The notes below the pieces were generated by a model. The model had not been told where the DNA came from and made no database searches. It was given only the letters and a program-made list of their open reading frames with translations. Of a stretch of DNA of 64,000 bases, positions 1 through 8,242 are shown one piece after another. The DNA lies in the NCBI RefSeq assembly GCF_003047285.1, contig NZ_PZYX01000001.1:1-64000 (forward strand), read 5' to 3'. Position 1 is the first letter of the stretch, and every line of letters starts with the position of its first letter. This DNA is from Nocardioides allogilvus (GTDB taxonomy: Bacteria > Actinomycetota > Actinomycetes > Propionibacteriales > Nocardioidaceae). The position numbers were made by a program, and so were the translations under genes.

Positions 1-30
1 ACGGAACTCCGGGTCCTTGGGTGCCGGCAT
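1..30 (-). CDS. 5' end of a putative IS3-type transposase OrfA (partial)
   Basis: Ten codons are visible, MPAPKDPEFR, starting from ATG at 30-28 with AGGAG a few bases upstream. Actinobacterial IS3-family OrfA proteins often begin with a very similar MPAP..PEFR sequence before the helix-turn-helix. The rest of the gene lies beyond the left edge. The call rests on ten residues and the ribosome-binding site, so it is tentative. Confidence 0.35.
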   Translation of the reverse strand, partial: MPAPKDPEFR

Positions 31-95
31 AACGGACTCCTCTCCGAGACGATTCTCGCCTCAGCATCGGTGTCCGGGAAACCGGTTACAGGTCA
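1..95 (-). mobile_element. edge of a probable insertion sequence, cut by the window start
   Basis: The first ~95 bases look like one end of an insertion sequence. A transposase-like start codon lies at 30-28 on the minus strand. Between it and the neighbouring gene there is a short non-coding end whose minus-strand terminus reads TGACCTGTAACCGG (95-82), similar in style to actinobacterial IS3-family ends. The other end is outside the window, so the family and boundaries cannot be confirmed here. Confidence 0.35.
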
Positions 96-161
96 CCCTG
101 GTCTACCCCGACCGAATCGAACCCCACCTGTGAACACCGACCGGCCCCTTACACAGAATTC

Positions 162-1964
162 TTGACAGGCTCCGCCGCGGTGGCGCCGCTCGTAGTGTCC
201 CTGGCAGGTCTGCTCACGCTGATGTGGTTCTCCTGGGTGCTCGCCGAGCGGCACAGCAACCTCGCCTCACTACACAAACTGGGCGAGAGACTGGCGTCCA
301 CGCCCGATGTCGACTCGATCCTCTCCACCGCACTGGACGCCGTCACTGTGATGCTCGTCGCCCCACGGGCAGAGGTCTACCTGCCCGATTCAAAAGACGA
401 CACCCGGCTGCTCCAGGTCCGCACAAACCCGGGTCGGAGCCCCGTTCAGACATCTATCGACCGCGATAACGTACCGAAAACGCGTGGACTAGCACCGAAC
501 CACCGCACAGTGGTGGCGTCCGCGCCCCTGGCCGCGGGACAAGAACTGGTGATCTCCATCGACCGAAACGGGACCTCACGTCCCTTCCGTCACCAGGATG
601 TCCGACTTCTAGACATGGTCGCACGCCAGACGGCAGCCAAGCTGCACACGGCCCAGCTGATCGAGCGTCTGCGACACGACGCGCAACATGACTCGCTTAC
701 CCACCTGCCCAACCGTCAGCTGCTGCTGGACTGCGTCACCGAGCGGCTCGGCCGCTCCTGCTCGGTCGAGGTGATCTGCATGAGCGTGCACGGCCTCCAG
801 GCGGTGAACGCGGCGTTGGGCCACGACCACGGTGACGAACTTCTCGCGCAGATAGGAAGACGGCTGCAAGCTGCCACGGGGGCCGATGGTGTGGTCGCGC
901 GAGTCGGCGGCGACGAGTTCGCCGTTCTATTGCCCACCGGGAGCAACCGGAGATCAAGTACCCAAACCGCGTCTGCCCTGCTCGAAACGCTCAGGCGTCC
1001 ATTCCTGTTGAGCGATGTCGAGGTCGTCGTAAGGGGCTCCGCAGGCCTAGCCGCGGGAAGCGACGTTCGCGGTGCCACGGGACGGGACCTGCTACGCCAC
1101 GCCGACATCGCGATGCGGCTCGCCTGTCGGACCGGCCGTCCCTTCGAGCGCTACGCGCCCGAGCTCGACACCGCGACCCCCGAACGACTCAGACTCGCCG
1201 CAGACCTTCAAACGGGCATAAGACGCGGCGAGCTGACCCTGTGTGGCCAACCACAGGTGCGACTCAGCGACGGCACGGTGATAGGCGTCGAGGCGCTCGT
1301 GCGCTGGAACCATCCCCGCCTCGGCCTACTGTCCCCGGGCGCCTTCGTACCCTTGGCCGAGCAGACCGGCCTGGATGGCCCGATGACGGCATGGGTGCTG
1401 AACGCCGCCCTCAAGGAACTCGCCCGCTGGCGCGCCTCAGGTCTACAACTCCACATATCGGTCAACGTGCCCCCGAGTACGCTCGGGGACGACCATCTGC
1501 GGGACCTGACCGAGGAACTCCTGACACTTCGCGGCCTGCCCGGGGACAGCCTCGTCCTCGAAATAACCGAGAGCGCCCTGCTCACCAACACCGACACGGC
1601 CAGCCGCGTCCTCCAAGACTTGTCATCGCTCGGGGTGAAGGTATCCATCGATGACTTCGGGACCGGCTTCTCCTCCCTGTCCCGCTTGAGGCGCCTACCC
1701 GTGGACCAAATCAAGATCGACCGCAGCTTCGTCACCACGATGCTCCACAACGACGACGACGCCGCAATCGTGCGATCCGTGATCGACCTCGGCCGCGACC
1801 TCGGGATGTCCTGCGTCGCCGAGGGAATCGAAGACTCACAGACCTACACCGCTCTCCAGAGGCTCGGCTGCGAGGCCGCACAAGGTTATCTCATCGCGAC
1901 ACCCATGCCCCTGGACGAAATCCCCAACTGGATCGCAACGAGAACCTCGATCACCGTGCCCTGA
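162..1964 (+). CDS. GGDEF-EAL cyclic-di-GMP turnover protein, possibly 5'-truncated
   Basis: A bifunctional c-di-GMP enzyme of about 600 residues. It has one N-terminal membrane segment (about residues 5-28), a GAF-like region (about 35-170), a GGDEF domain with an intact GGDEF motif (about residues 250-254), and an EAL domain beginning at EALVRW (about 372). The EAL metal and catalytic set looks complete: SVNV, EITES, DDFGTGFSSL, KIDRSF, AEGIE and QGYL are all present, so phosphodiesterase activity is likely. No RxxD inhibitory site precedes GGDEF. The only usable start is TTG at 162, without a visible ribosome-binding site. The frame is open upstream to a stop at 30-32, next to a probable IS end, so the original N-terminus may have been lost. 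Confidence 0.85.
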   Translation: MTGSAAVAPLVVSLAGLLTLMWFSWVLAERHSNLASLHKLGERLASTPDVDSILSTALDAVTVMLVAPRAEVYLPDSKDDTRLLQVRTNPGRSPVQTSIDRDNVPKTRGLAPNHRTVVASAPLAAGQELVISIDRNGTSRPFRHQDVRLLDMVARQTAAKLHTAQLIERLRHDAQHDSLTHLPNRQLLLDCVTERLGRSCSVEVICMSVHGLQAVNAALGHDHGDELLAQIGRRLQAATGADGVVARVGGDEFAVLLPTGSNRRSSTQTASALLETLRRPFLLSDVEVVVRGSAGLAAGSDVRGATGRDLLRHADIAMRLACRTGRPFERYAPELDTATPERLRLAADLQTGIRRGELTLCGQPQVRLSDGTVIGVEALVRWNHPRLGLLSPGAFVPLAEQTGLDGPMTAWVLNAALKELARWRASGLQLHISVNVPPSTLGDDHLRDLTEELLTLRGLPGDSLVLEITESALLTNTDTASRVLQDLSSLGVKVSIDDFGTGFSSLSRLRRLPVDQIKIDRSFVTTMLHNDDDAAIVRSVIDLGRDLGMSCVAEGIEDSQTYTALQRLGCEAAQGYLIATPMPLDEIPNWIATRTSITVP

Positions 1965-2121
1965 CCGCCGGCCGGCCGATCGAATCGATGAGCATTTCTG
2001 ATCGTCACCGCAGGCCGGCGACAAGTTCGTCGTGCTGCCGAGCAGCAGGACCTCGAAGGTCCAAGGCATCGACCTTTGGATGAGGAGATCGTCGAGACCT
2101 TCGCTATGTCTGCGACCGTCC

Positions 2122-2434
2122 GAGATCACCGCGTTCGCCGACCCCCCGAGGCCCACTGGCGCAAGATCTGGTCCACCAATCGGTTATCGAGCAGCTCAAC
2201 AAGGAAGTCAAACGCCGCACCGACGTCGTCGGGATCTTCCCCAACGCTGCCGCCCTGCTCAGGCTCTCGGCCCGTGTGCTGATCGAGGCCCACGACGAGT
2301 GGCAGGTCGCCGAGCGCCGCTACCTCTCCGAGGGATCCATGGCCCAACTCACCCCGCCGGCACCCACCGTGCTGGCGATCAACACGACACCGGTCCAAGA
2401 GGCGACCACGACACCCGACGTGCAGAGCGCATAG
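2122..2434 (+). pseudogene. IS256-family transposase remnant (C-terminus, frameshifted)
   Basis: Three frames together spell the end of an IS256/Mutator-family transposase. One frame gives [10 protein letters not shown] (from 2122), the next gives [11 protein letters not shown] (to about 2180), and the third gives [20 protein letters not shown] from 2186 to the TAG at 2432-2434. In intact family members these segments are contiguous ([27 protein letters not shown]). Two frame changes and a missing N-terminus show a dead fragment. Bases 2455-2485 (ACACCACTCC...GGGACACA) resemble right ends of such elements. The segment 1965-2121 between the GGDEF-EAL gene and this fragment shows no other gene. 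Confidence 0.75.
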
Positions 2435-2807
2435 CCTGATCCTCCCGCAGAATCACGCGGACGATCTACACCACTCCACACGGGACACAGCCCCTATTCG
2501 GTCCGTAGCTACGTCGACCGACACAGTTCTAGCGTTCGTCGGCAACTTAGAGTTCGGTTGGGCCGTTGGCGACCAGGCGACCAAATCGACCCCGCTGTCG
2601 CTGGGCTGTGACCTGACTTTCACGCGAGACGCAGGACGGCCCAAGCAGTGCGTCCGACGGGCGGGCTACTCCCCGGTAGACGGTTTCCGTCGCCATTCCA
2701 ATCCTTAATCTCCCGGCGTGGACGAACGCACACACCCCCACTGCAACCTGTGCCAGGTGGTGGTGCCGCGGAATCTAACTCACTTCCGCACGCCGTGGCA
2801 CGAGAGC

Positions 2808-2960
2808 CAAACGGGTCGGTCTACGCAACTCTTCGGCGATCAGCACGTCGACCACGAGATCACGCAGCTGCTCCAAGTAGTGGCGGCTCTACGCGCCGTA
2901 TCGCCCTTCACGGCCAGGACTGAGTTCGTGAAGGACCTCCGTGAGCGGCTCATGGCTGAG
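2808..2960 (+). pseudogene. decayed fragment resembling the start of a DUF5667-type protein
   Basis: The frame here reads EITQLLQVVAALRAVSPFTA then EFVKDLRERLMAE. This resembles the N-terminus of actinobacterial DUF5667 proteins that often sit beside ECF sigma factors (typically ..LVAALRA.PP..R.EFVA.LRERLMA). The frame stays open to 3581, but after ~3010 the translation looks non-biological, and no start or ribosome-binding site fits. I read it as a relic in the mobile flank. The match is from memory, so confidence is low. Confidence 0.3.
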
Positions 2961-3314
2961 ACGTCACCCGCGCCAGCTGCTCGCTATCAGCCGTGGCGCT
3001 CACTCCGAGGACGAATAGGAGCCATGCAGAAACTGACCCCGAGTGGACATAGAACGCGCGCGCCTTTCACGCGATGCGGTCGCCCTGCGACGGCGACCGA
3101 TGGAAGCCCGCGGGCACCTTCCTCCGGGGCCACCACCTGTGACACCATGAATTCTTCGCTGTCAGTTTCGGCGCGGCGGGGGCGAGGGTCTTCTTCTCCG
3201 CCCACGCGGCACGGACCGCCACTACTCGGGGACGCACACGTGAGCTCGAACCACCAAAACTCGCATCTGACGGGCGCGTGCGATTTCCTCCTTGATCGAC
3301 TCGCCAGGCGCGAG
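2961..3314. other. non-coding stretch of the mobile flank
   Basis: I see no convincing gene, RNA or repeat here. Open frames on both strands lack family-like motifs and ribosome-binding sites. The same holds for 2435-2807, apart from a possible IS256-type end near 2455-2485. Confidence 0.4.
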
Positions 3315-3521
3315 TCAATCGTCGGGGTCGAAGAGCTTGAGGAACTTCTCCCGTGGGATCAGCACTCGGCGGCCGAGCTTGACCGAGGGAATCGTGCCGT
3401 TCTCGATACCGGCCGTAACCGTCCGAGGGTCAACGCCGAGGGCTGCTGCGGCGTCAGTGCGGGTGATGACCAAGCTGGGCGCGTTGCGGAGCGTCTCGAT
3501 GGTCATGGTCGCTGCTCTCAT
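3315..3521 (-). CDS. excisionase-like helix-turn-helix protein
   Basis: A 68-residue DNA-binding protein. The segment ITRTDAAAALGVDPRTV followed by IPSVKLGRRVLIPREKF is the winged-helix layout of the Xis/MerR-type helix_turn_helix_17 family: helix-turn-helix, then a basic wing, then the typical IP...F end. In integrative elements such proteins bend att DNA and steer the integrase towards excision. ATG at 3521 was chosen because AAGGGAA lies about seven bases upstream. A GTG at 3569 would add 16 residues. The gene is divergent from the XRE regulator and two genes from the integrase, which supports the excisionase reading. Confidence 0.7.
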   Translation of the reverse strand: MRAATMTIETLRNAPSLVITRTDAAAALGVDPRTVTAGIENGTIPSVKLGRRVLIPREKFLKLFDPDD

Positions 3522-3577
3522 GTCGATTTCCCTTTGCCACGCGTCCTGTGGAGGTCTTCGACTGTACACGTTCGCGC

Positions 3578-3606
3578 TTGATGTTTCAAGTGTGACGATG
3601 TACGTT
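3578..3606 (+). promoter_or_regulatory. predicted promoter of the XRE regulator, leaderless
   Basis: TTGATG (3578-3583), a 17-base spacer and TACGTT (3601-3606) form a plausible sigma-70-type promoter. Transcription would begin close to the ATG at 3613, giving a leaderless mRNA. The related strings TGTACACGTTC (about 3563) and TGTACGTTTCC (about 3599) flank it and could be operator half sites. This is inference from sequence only. Confidence 0.4.
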
Positions 3607-3612
3607 TCCTAT

Positions 3613-4200
3613 ATGGAGCAACGTCAGCGAGGAAACCCGGCTGGAAGCACGAATGCGCAGGTAGCGGCCAACGTACGCAACGCGCGGCACGCGATCGGCA
3701 TGGACCTGCGTACGTTCTCCGAGCGGGTCAAGGAGACCGGACGTGCGATGTCGACGTCGGCGTTGAGCAAGATCGAGAACGGCGATCGGCGAGTGGACGT
3801 CGATGACCTGACCGTCTTCGCCTATATCCTGCAGACGACGCCGGCGGAGTTGCTGGCCCCACCCGAGGATGCCTCGCCGCCAACTGGCGTGCCCAGCGGC
3901 CAGTTCAACCACGAGGAGATCCGGGCGTGGGTCCGGGGCCAGGCCAAGTTCACCACCGAGGACCTCGCTCGCTACTGGAAGGACGAGTACTACTCCGCGG
4001 TCAGCTCCATCCACTACTACGACAACCTCATGATGCAGTACGCCGAGGACGGCCAGGGCACCCAGATGCACCGCGGGACCTACGAGGAGCGCTCGGCCTC
4101 ATTGCGCTCGCGACGCGACGCTGCTCGCGTCCGGCTCCTCGCGCTCGACCCCGATGCCCTGCCCGCCCCTCGTGACGACACGGCCGACGGGTGGGCCTAA
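3613..4200 (+). CDS. XRE-family transcriptional regulator of the integrative element
   Basis: A protein of about 195 residues with an N-terminal Cro/C1-type helix-turn-helix (about residues 15-75: VAANVRNARHAIGMDLRTFS then SALSKIENGDRRVDVDDL). A Pro-rich linker and a C-terminal helical region of unknown role (about 100-195) follow. It probably acts as the element's repressor, controlling the divergent excisionase and the integrase that begins one base after its stop. ATG at 3613 fits a leaderless transcript from the promoter at 3578-3606. ATG at 3598 would add five residues. Neither has a clear ribosome-binding site. Confidence 0.8.
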   Translation: MEQRQRGNPAGSTNAQVAANVRNARHAIGMDLRTFSERVKETGRAMSTSALSKIENGDRRVDVDDLTVFAYILQTTPAELLAPPEDASPPTGVPSGQFNHEEIRAWVRGQAKFTTEDLARYWKDEYYSAVSSIHYYDNLMMQYAEDGQGTQMHRGTYEERSASLRSRRDAARVRLLALDPDALPAPRDDTADGWA

Positions 4201-4201
4201 C

Positions 4202-5431
4202 ATGTCCGAGAAGCCGGTCCGGCGTTCACGGTCCCGGCACGCCGGATCGATCACGTCGTACGAAACGCAGAGCGGCCAGCGTTGGAAGTTCCAGATCTAT
4301 ATCCCCAAGGACCCCGAGCGGCCCGAGCTCGGCGACACACGGCTCACCCGCGGCGGCTTCAAGAGCCTCGACGAGGCACAACGAGTACTCGCAGAGGCAT
4401 TGACGAAGAAGAAGTCCAACGCGCGGTTCCAGGCCAAGGCCCCCACCATCGGCGAGTACGCCGAACACTGGATAGCCGGGCTGCGGCTGCAGAACTCCAC
4501 TATCCAGGGCTACAAGAGGATCATCCGCAACCACGTCACGCCCTACCTCGGCGCAGTCCAGCTTGACAAGCTCACCGCCACCAGGATCGCGGCCCATTAC
4601 CGACAGCTCGAGACCTCCGGCCGTCGCGACAGACCAGGGTACGGGAAGCCACTGTCGGCCAATACCGTCTCCAAGGTCCACGTCCTGCTCGCCGCGATGC
4701 TCGACGCCGCCGTCGATGACGGGTTAATCCTGCTGAACCCCGCCAAGAAGAAGCGCGCCGTCAACCCACCCAGCGCGAGCCAGGTGCGCGCGCAGAAGCC
4801 GGAGATCATCACTTGGACCGGCCAGCAGCTCCACGCCTTCCTGGCCTGGAACCACGGCGAGCTCGATGACGAACTCTTCCCGCTGTGGCGCACCATCGCC
4901 TACACCGGCATGCGTCGCTCCGAGGCGCTGGCCCTGCGCTGGGGCGATCTGAACTTCACCACTGGCAGGCTCGGCATCAGGCGGGCCGCCGATGTGACCA
5001 CACGCAACAAGGCGAAGACCACCAAGACAGGATCAGCGCGAGTCCTCGACCTCGACACCGACACCCTCGCCGTTCTCAAGGCGTACAAGGCGCAGCGGGG
5101 AGCCATTTCGCTGAACCTCGCACGCGCGGATGCCTACGTGTTTGGCAACAACGCGGGCGAAATCCGTTCGCCCAACGAGGTCAGCCGGCGCTGGACCTCC
5201 CGCGTCCAGGGGGCGCAGGCCGAGATAGACGAACTGCCGCGAGTCACTCTCAAGGGCCTCCGGCACACGCACGCGACCTTGCTGCTCGAACTCGGGGAGC
5301 ACCCAAAGGTCGTTCAAGAGCGCCTTGGGCACTCCACGATCACCACGACGATGAACATCTACAGCCACGTCACACCGACGATGCAGAAGGCCGCGGTGAA
5401 TCGCTTTGCAGCACATCTCGATGAGGCTTAG
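4202..5431 (+). CDS. int: tyrosine site-specific recombinase (integrase)
   Basis: A phage-type integrase of about 409 residues. It has an N-terminal AP2-like/arm-binding domain (about residues 15-65), a SAM-like core-binding domain (TIGEYAEHWIAGL, about 82-150) and a C-terminal catalytic domain. Catalytic residues are visible: Arg in TGMRRSEALALRWG, the HxxR-type LKGLRHTHATLLL, His in LGHS, and the nucleophile Tyr in NIYSHVTP. ATG at 4202 follows the XRE stop directly. The gene ends about 75 bases from the 3' end of tRNA-Ser, the classic layout for integration into a tRNA gene. Presumably it catalyses integration and excision of the element lying to the left. Confidence 0.93.
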   Translation: MSEKPVRRSRSRHAGSITSYETQSGQRWKFQIYIPKDPERPELGDTRLTRGGFKSLDEAQRVLAEALTKKKSNARFQAKAPTIGEYAEHWIAGLRLQNSTIQGYKRIIRNHVTPYLGAVQLDKLTATRIAAHYRQLETSGRRDRPGYGKPLSANTVSKVHVLLAAMLDAAVDDGLILLNPAKKKRAVNPPSASQVRAQKPEIITWTGQQLHAFLAWNHGELDDELFPLWRTIAYTGMRRSEALALRWGDLNFTTGRLGIRRAADVTTRNKAKTTKTGSARVLDLDTDTLAVLKAYKAQRGAISLNLARADAYVFGNNAGEIRSPNEVSRRWTSRVQGAQAEIDELPRVTLKGLRHTHATLLLELGEHPKVVQERLGHSTITTTMNIYSHVTPTMQKAAVNRFAAHLDEA

Positions 5432-5448
5432 CACATATTTCAGCACAT
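5410..5448 (+). repeat. three direct AGCACAT repeats at the integrase 3' end
   Basis: AGCACAT occurs at 5410-5416, 5430-5436 and 5442-5448, straddling the integrase stop codon and lying 60-100 bases from the tRNA-Ser 3' end. Direct short repeats beside an att core are what arm-type integrase-binding sites look like. The function is inferred. Confidence 0.4.
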
Positions 5449-5463
5449 GAGCCGACAAAGCAC

Positions 5464-5494
5464 TCTGACCTGGACCAAGAAGGCCCAGGTCAGA
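5464..5494 (+). terminator. hairpin after the integrase gene
   Basis: TCTGACCTGG and CCAGGTCAGA pair as a 10-bp stem with an 11-base loop, between the integrase stop and the oppositely oriented tRNA-Ser. No strong T tract follows. It probably acts as a bidirectional terminator or a barrier between element and host. Confidence 0.5.
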
Positions 5495-5507
5495 CGCAGT
5501 TTACCAC

Positions 5508-5597
5508 TGGCGGAGGATAGGGGATTCGAACCCCTGAGGGCTTTCACACCCAACCCGCTTTCCAAGCGAGCGCCATAGGCCACTAGGCGAATCCTCC
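5508..5597 (-). tRNA. tRNA-Ser (anticodon GGA), probable integration site
   Basis: The minus-strand sequence folds as a type II tRNA. It has a 7-bp acceptor stem (GGAGGAT with ATCCTCC), an anticodon loop TTGGAAA giving anticodon GGA, a long variable arm typical of serine tRNAs, and a T arm GGGGTTCGAATCCCC. Discriminator G and an encoded CCA (5510-5508) follow. The neighbouring integrase implies the att core lies in its 3' part. The intact 3' end would then have been rebuilt by the element. SRP RNA and dnaX on the other side are host genes, so the element extends leftwards. Confidence 0.95.
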
Positions 5598-5713
5598 GCC
5601 GAGGAGCGTACCGGTCGGTTGACAGCGCGTGAAATCGAGTGCCTCGATCGCGTCGTACGGCGCCGGGCGGGCCCGGTTGGGCGCAGCCGGGCGCCTCACC
5701 TAGACTCTGCGCC

Positions 5714-5801
5714 AACCCCCCACGTGGCGGCATCTTGTTGAACTCCCCCAGGGCCGGAAGGCAGCAAGGGCAGACGAGCTCTGTCGGGTGCGTGGGGGGC
5801 C
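5714..5801 (+). ncRNA. ffs: signal recognition particle RNA, small bacterial (4.5S-like) type
   Basis: The conserved domain IV hallmark is present (CAGGGCCGGAAGGCAGCAAG at about 5749-5768, with the GGAA tetraloop and asymmetric loop). The ends pair (CCCCCCACG at 5716-5724 with CGTGGGGGG at 5791-5799). This RNA binds Ffh for co-translational targeting of membrane and secreted proteins. CTTTTC follows the closing helix, so the helix may also serve as terminator. Its place between tRNA-Ser and dnaX matches other actinobacteria. Confidence 0.95.
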
Positions 5802-5919
5802 TTTTCATGCCCCGAGGTCCGAGCCCGTGGGAGCGCAGCGACAGCACGCGCGAGCCGTCACGAAACCCACGGTCGTTCCCCTGTGGTCGCTGTCGGTGCC
5901 GGTGCGTAGGGTTCAGGTC

Positions 5920-8202
5920 GTGGAGTCCCCCCAGTCACCGTTGGCGCTGTATCGCCGCTACCGGCCCGAGACGTTCGCCGAGGTCATCGGTCAGGACCAC
6001 GTCACGGAGCCGCTGCGAAACGCGCTCGCGAACGACCGGGTCAACCACGCCTACCTCTTCTCCGGACCGCGCGGTTGCGGCAAGACGACCTCGGCCCGGA
6101 TCCTGGCCCGCGCGCTCAACTGCGCGCGTGCGCCGATCGCCGACCCGTGCGGGGAGTGCGACAGCTGTCGCGAGCTGGCCCGGCGCGGCGGCGGCTCGAT
6201 CGACGTCATCGAGATCGACGCGGCGTCCCACGGTGGTGTCGACGATGCGCGTGACCTGCGGGAGAAGGCCTTCTTCTCCCCGGTGCGCGACCGCTACAAG
6301 ATCTACATCATCGACGAGGCCCACATGGTCTCCAACCAGGGCTTCAACGCCCTGCTCAAGCTGGTCGAGGAGCCGCCGCCCCACCTGCGCTTCATCTTCG
6401 CCACGACCGAGCCGGAGAAGGTGCTGCCGACGATCCGCTCGCGCACCCACCACTACCCGTTCCGGCTGATCCCGCCGCGCCAGCTCTCCGACTACCTCAG
6501 CCAGCTGTGCGAGCTGGAGAAGGTCGCAATCGAGCCGGCCGCGCTGCCGCTCGTCGTGCGCGCCGGTGGTGGCTCGGCTCGCGACACCCTCTCGGTCCTC
6601 GACCAGCTGATGGGCGGCGCCGGATCCGCGGGCGTCACCTACGACCTGGCCGCCGCGCTGCTCGGCTTCACGCCGGAGACCCTGCTGGACGAGGTGGTCG
6701 ACGCCTTCGCCGCTGTCGACGGTGCGGCCGTCTTCGGCGTCGTGGACAAGGTCGTCGAGACCGGTCGCGACCCGCGCCGGTTCACCGAGGACCTCCTGCG
6801 CCGGCTCCGTGACCTCGTCATCGTGGCTGCGGTGCCCGAGGCCCCCGCCTCCGGCCTGCTCGACGTGCCCCAGGACGCCGGCGAGCGCCTCGTCGCCCAG
6901 GCCGCCCGCTTCGGTGCGGTCGAGCTCAGCCGTGCCGCGGACATCGTCGCGTCCGGGCTGACCGAGATGCGTGGCGCCACCGCGCCGCGCCTGCTCCTCG
7001 AGCTCATCTGCGCGCGGGTCCTGTTGCCGGGCGCCGACGACACCAGCGACGGCGTGATGGCCCGGCTCGACCGGATCGAGCGCCGTCTCGACGTGTCGGG
7101 TGCGGTGAGCACGCCCGCCGACCGACCCGCCCGTCCCACTGCTGCTGCGGCGTCGCCCGCGCCGGCTGAGCCCGCCCCGAACCAGGTTGCCCCGGCGGCA
7201 CCTGCCCCGACCCCCACCCCGGCGCCCGCCGCACCCGCCCCGACCGCCCAGCCGGCGGCGATGGCTCCGGCCCAGCCCGCCGGGTCCGCCCAGCCGCCGA
7301 CGGCGACGCCGGCTCCGGTCGAGCACGGCGAGCACGAGCCGATGTTCGCCCCGCCGCGCTTCGACGACGGCCCTTCCGACGAGCCGGCCGACGAACCGAT
7401 GCCGCCGGTCGAGGCGACCGCGCCCGTCGACCAGCCCGCGGAGCAGGTTGCCGTGGTGGCGCCGCCCGCTACACCCGAGCCTGCGGCGACCGGGGCCGGG
7501 AGCAACCTCAGCCTCGTCGACGTACGCCGCTTGTGGCCCGACATCGTCGAGGCGACCAAGGCCCGGCGCCGCGTGACCTGGATCCACCTGACGCAGAACG
7601 CCCAGGTGATCGCGGTGGACGCCAAGACGCTGACGCTGGGGTTCACCAATGCCGGTGCGAAGGAGTCGTTCCTGGCCGGGGGCTCCGACGAGATCCTGCG
7701 CCAGGCGGCGATCGACGTCGTCGGGGCGGAGTGGCGCATCGACGCCATCATCGACCCGAGCGCGCAGCCCGATGCCGGGCGCCCCGTCGTGAAGCAGTCC
7801 TCCACCGCGCCCGCGGCGCCGACGCCGCCACCGGCTGAGGCGCCGGCGTGGGCCAGCGACGAGCCCGCCTCGGCTGCGCCCGACTCACCTCCCGCGTGGG
7901 CAGCCGACGACGCGGCCCAGCCGGCCCACACCCAGACGTCCCCGTCCCAGACGTCCCCGTCCCAGACGCCCCCGGCCTCGCCCGGCCCGGCCGGCTCCAC
8001 GGGGCTCACCGCCGCTCGCGAGGCGCTCGAGCGCTCGCGCGAGACCGGTGCCGACCCGGGAACCACGGTCGATCACCGCGCGTTGGCCGATGCGGCGGCA
8101 GATCCCGACGATCCGGCCCCTGACACCCAGGGGCTCGACAGCACGGCCCTGCTGCAGCAGGCGCTCGGCGCGAAGATCGTCGAGGAGATCAAGCACTCGT
8201 GA
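5920..8202 (+). CDS. dnaX: DNA polymerase III subunit gamma/tau
   Basis: The clamp-loader ATPase that opens and loads the sliding clamp at the replication fork. From GTG 5920 (MESPQSPLALYRRYRPETF) it has Walker A GPRGCGKT (about residues 49-56), a zinc-binding cysteine cluster (about 68-83), Walker B IIDEAHM and a sensor SRT motif. A very Ala/Pro-rich linker (about 395-520) precedes a C-terminal tau-like domain (about 530-620) and a second low-complexity tail. The length of about 760 residues is normal for actinobacteria. A short in-frame repeat (SQTSPSQTSPSQT) occurs in the tail. It begins a core replication/repair run with ybaB and recR. Confidence 0.96.
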   Translation: MESPQSPLALYRRYRPETFAEVIGQDHVTEPLRNALANDRVNHAYLFSGPRGCGKTTSARILARALNCARAPIADPCGECDSCRELARRGGGSIDVIEIDAASHGGVDDARDLREKAFFSPVRDRYKIYIIDEAHMVSNQGFNALLKLVEEPPPHLRFIFATTEPEKVLPTIRSRTHHYPFRLIPPRQLSDYLSQLCELEKVAIEPAALPLVVRAGGGSARDTLSVLDQLMGGAGSAGVTYDLAAALLGFTPETLLDEVVDAFAAVDGAAVFGVVDKVVETGRDPRRFTEDLLRRLRDLVIVAAVPEAPASGLLDVPQDAGERLVAQAARFGAVELSRAADIVASGLTEMRGATAPRLLLELICARVLLPGADDTSDGVMARLDRIERRLDVSGAVSTPADRPARPTAAAASPAPAEPAPNQVAPAAPAPTPTPAPAAPAPTAQPAAMAPAQPAGSAQPPTATPAPVEHGEHEPMFAPPRFDDGPSDEPADEPMPPVEATAPVDQPAEQVAVVAPPATPEPAATGAGSNLSLVDVRRLWPDIVEATKARRRVTWIHLTQNAQVIAVDAKTLTLGFTNAGAKESFLAGGSDEILRQAAIDVVGAEWRIDAIIDPSAQPDAGRPVVKQSSTAPAAPTPPPAEAPAWASDEPASAAPDSPPAWAADDAAQPAHTQTSPSQTSPSQTPPASPGPAGSTGLTAAREALERSRETGADPGTTVDHRALADAAADPDDPAPDTQGLDSTALLQQALGAKIVEEIKHS

Positions 8203-8242
8203 GCACGACATCCCCACCCACCGCACCCCACCGGGAGACCTC

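Noticed and set aside
110..128. TCGAACCCC as a possible second att copy of the tRNA-Ser T arm
   Set aside because: Only nine matching bases and flanks differ; an att repeat should be longer.
2718..3581. 287-residue plus-strand open frame
   Set aside because: Only 2808-2960 looks family-like; the rest is compositionally odd, has no ribosome-binding site and overlaps the excisionase gene.
5935..7587. Long minus-strand open frame opposite dnaX
   Set aside because: Gly/Arg-rich translation without motifs; it mirrors the third-position GC bias of dnaX and has no ribosome-binding site.
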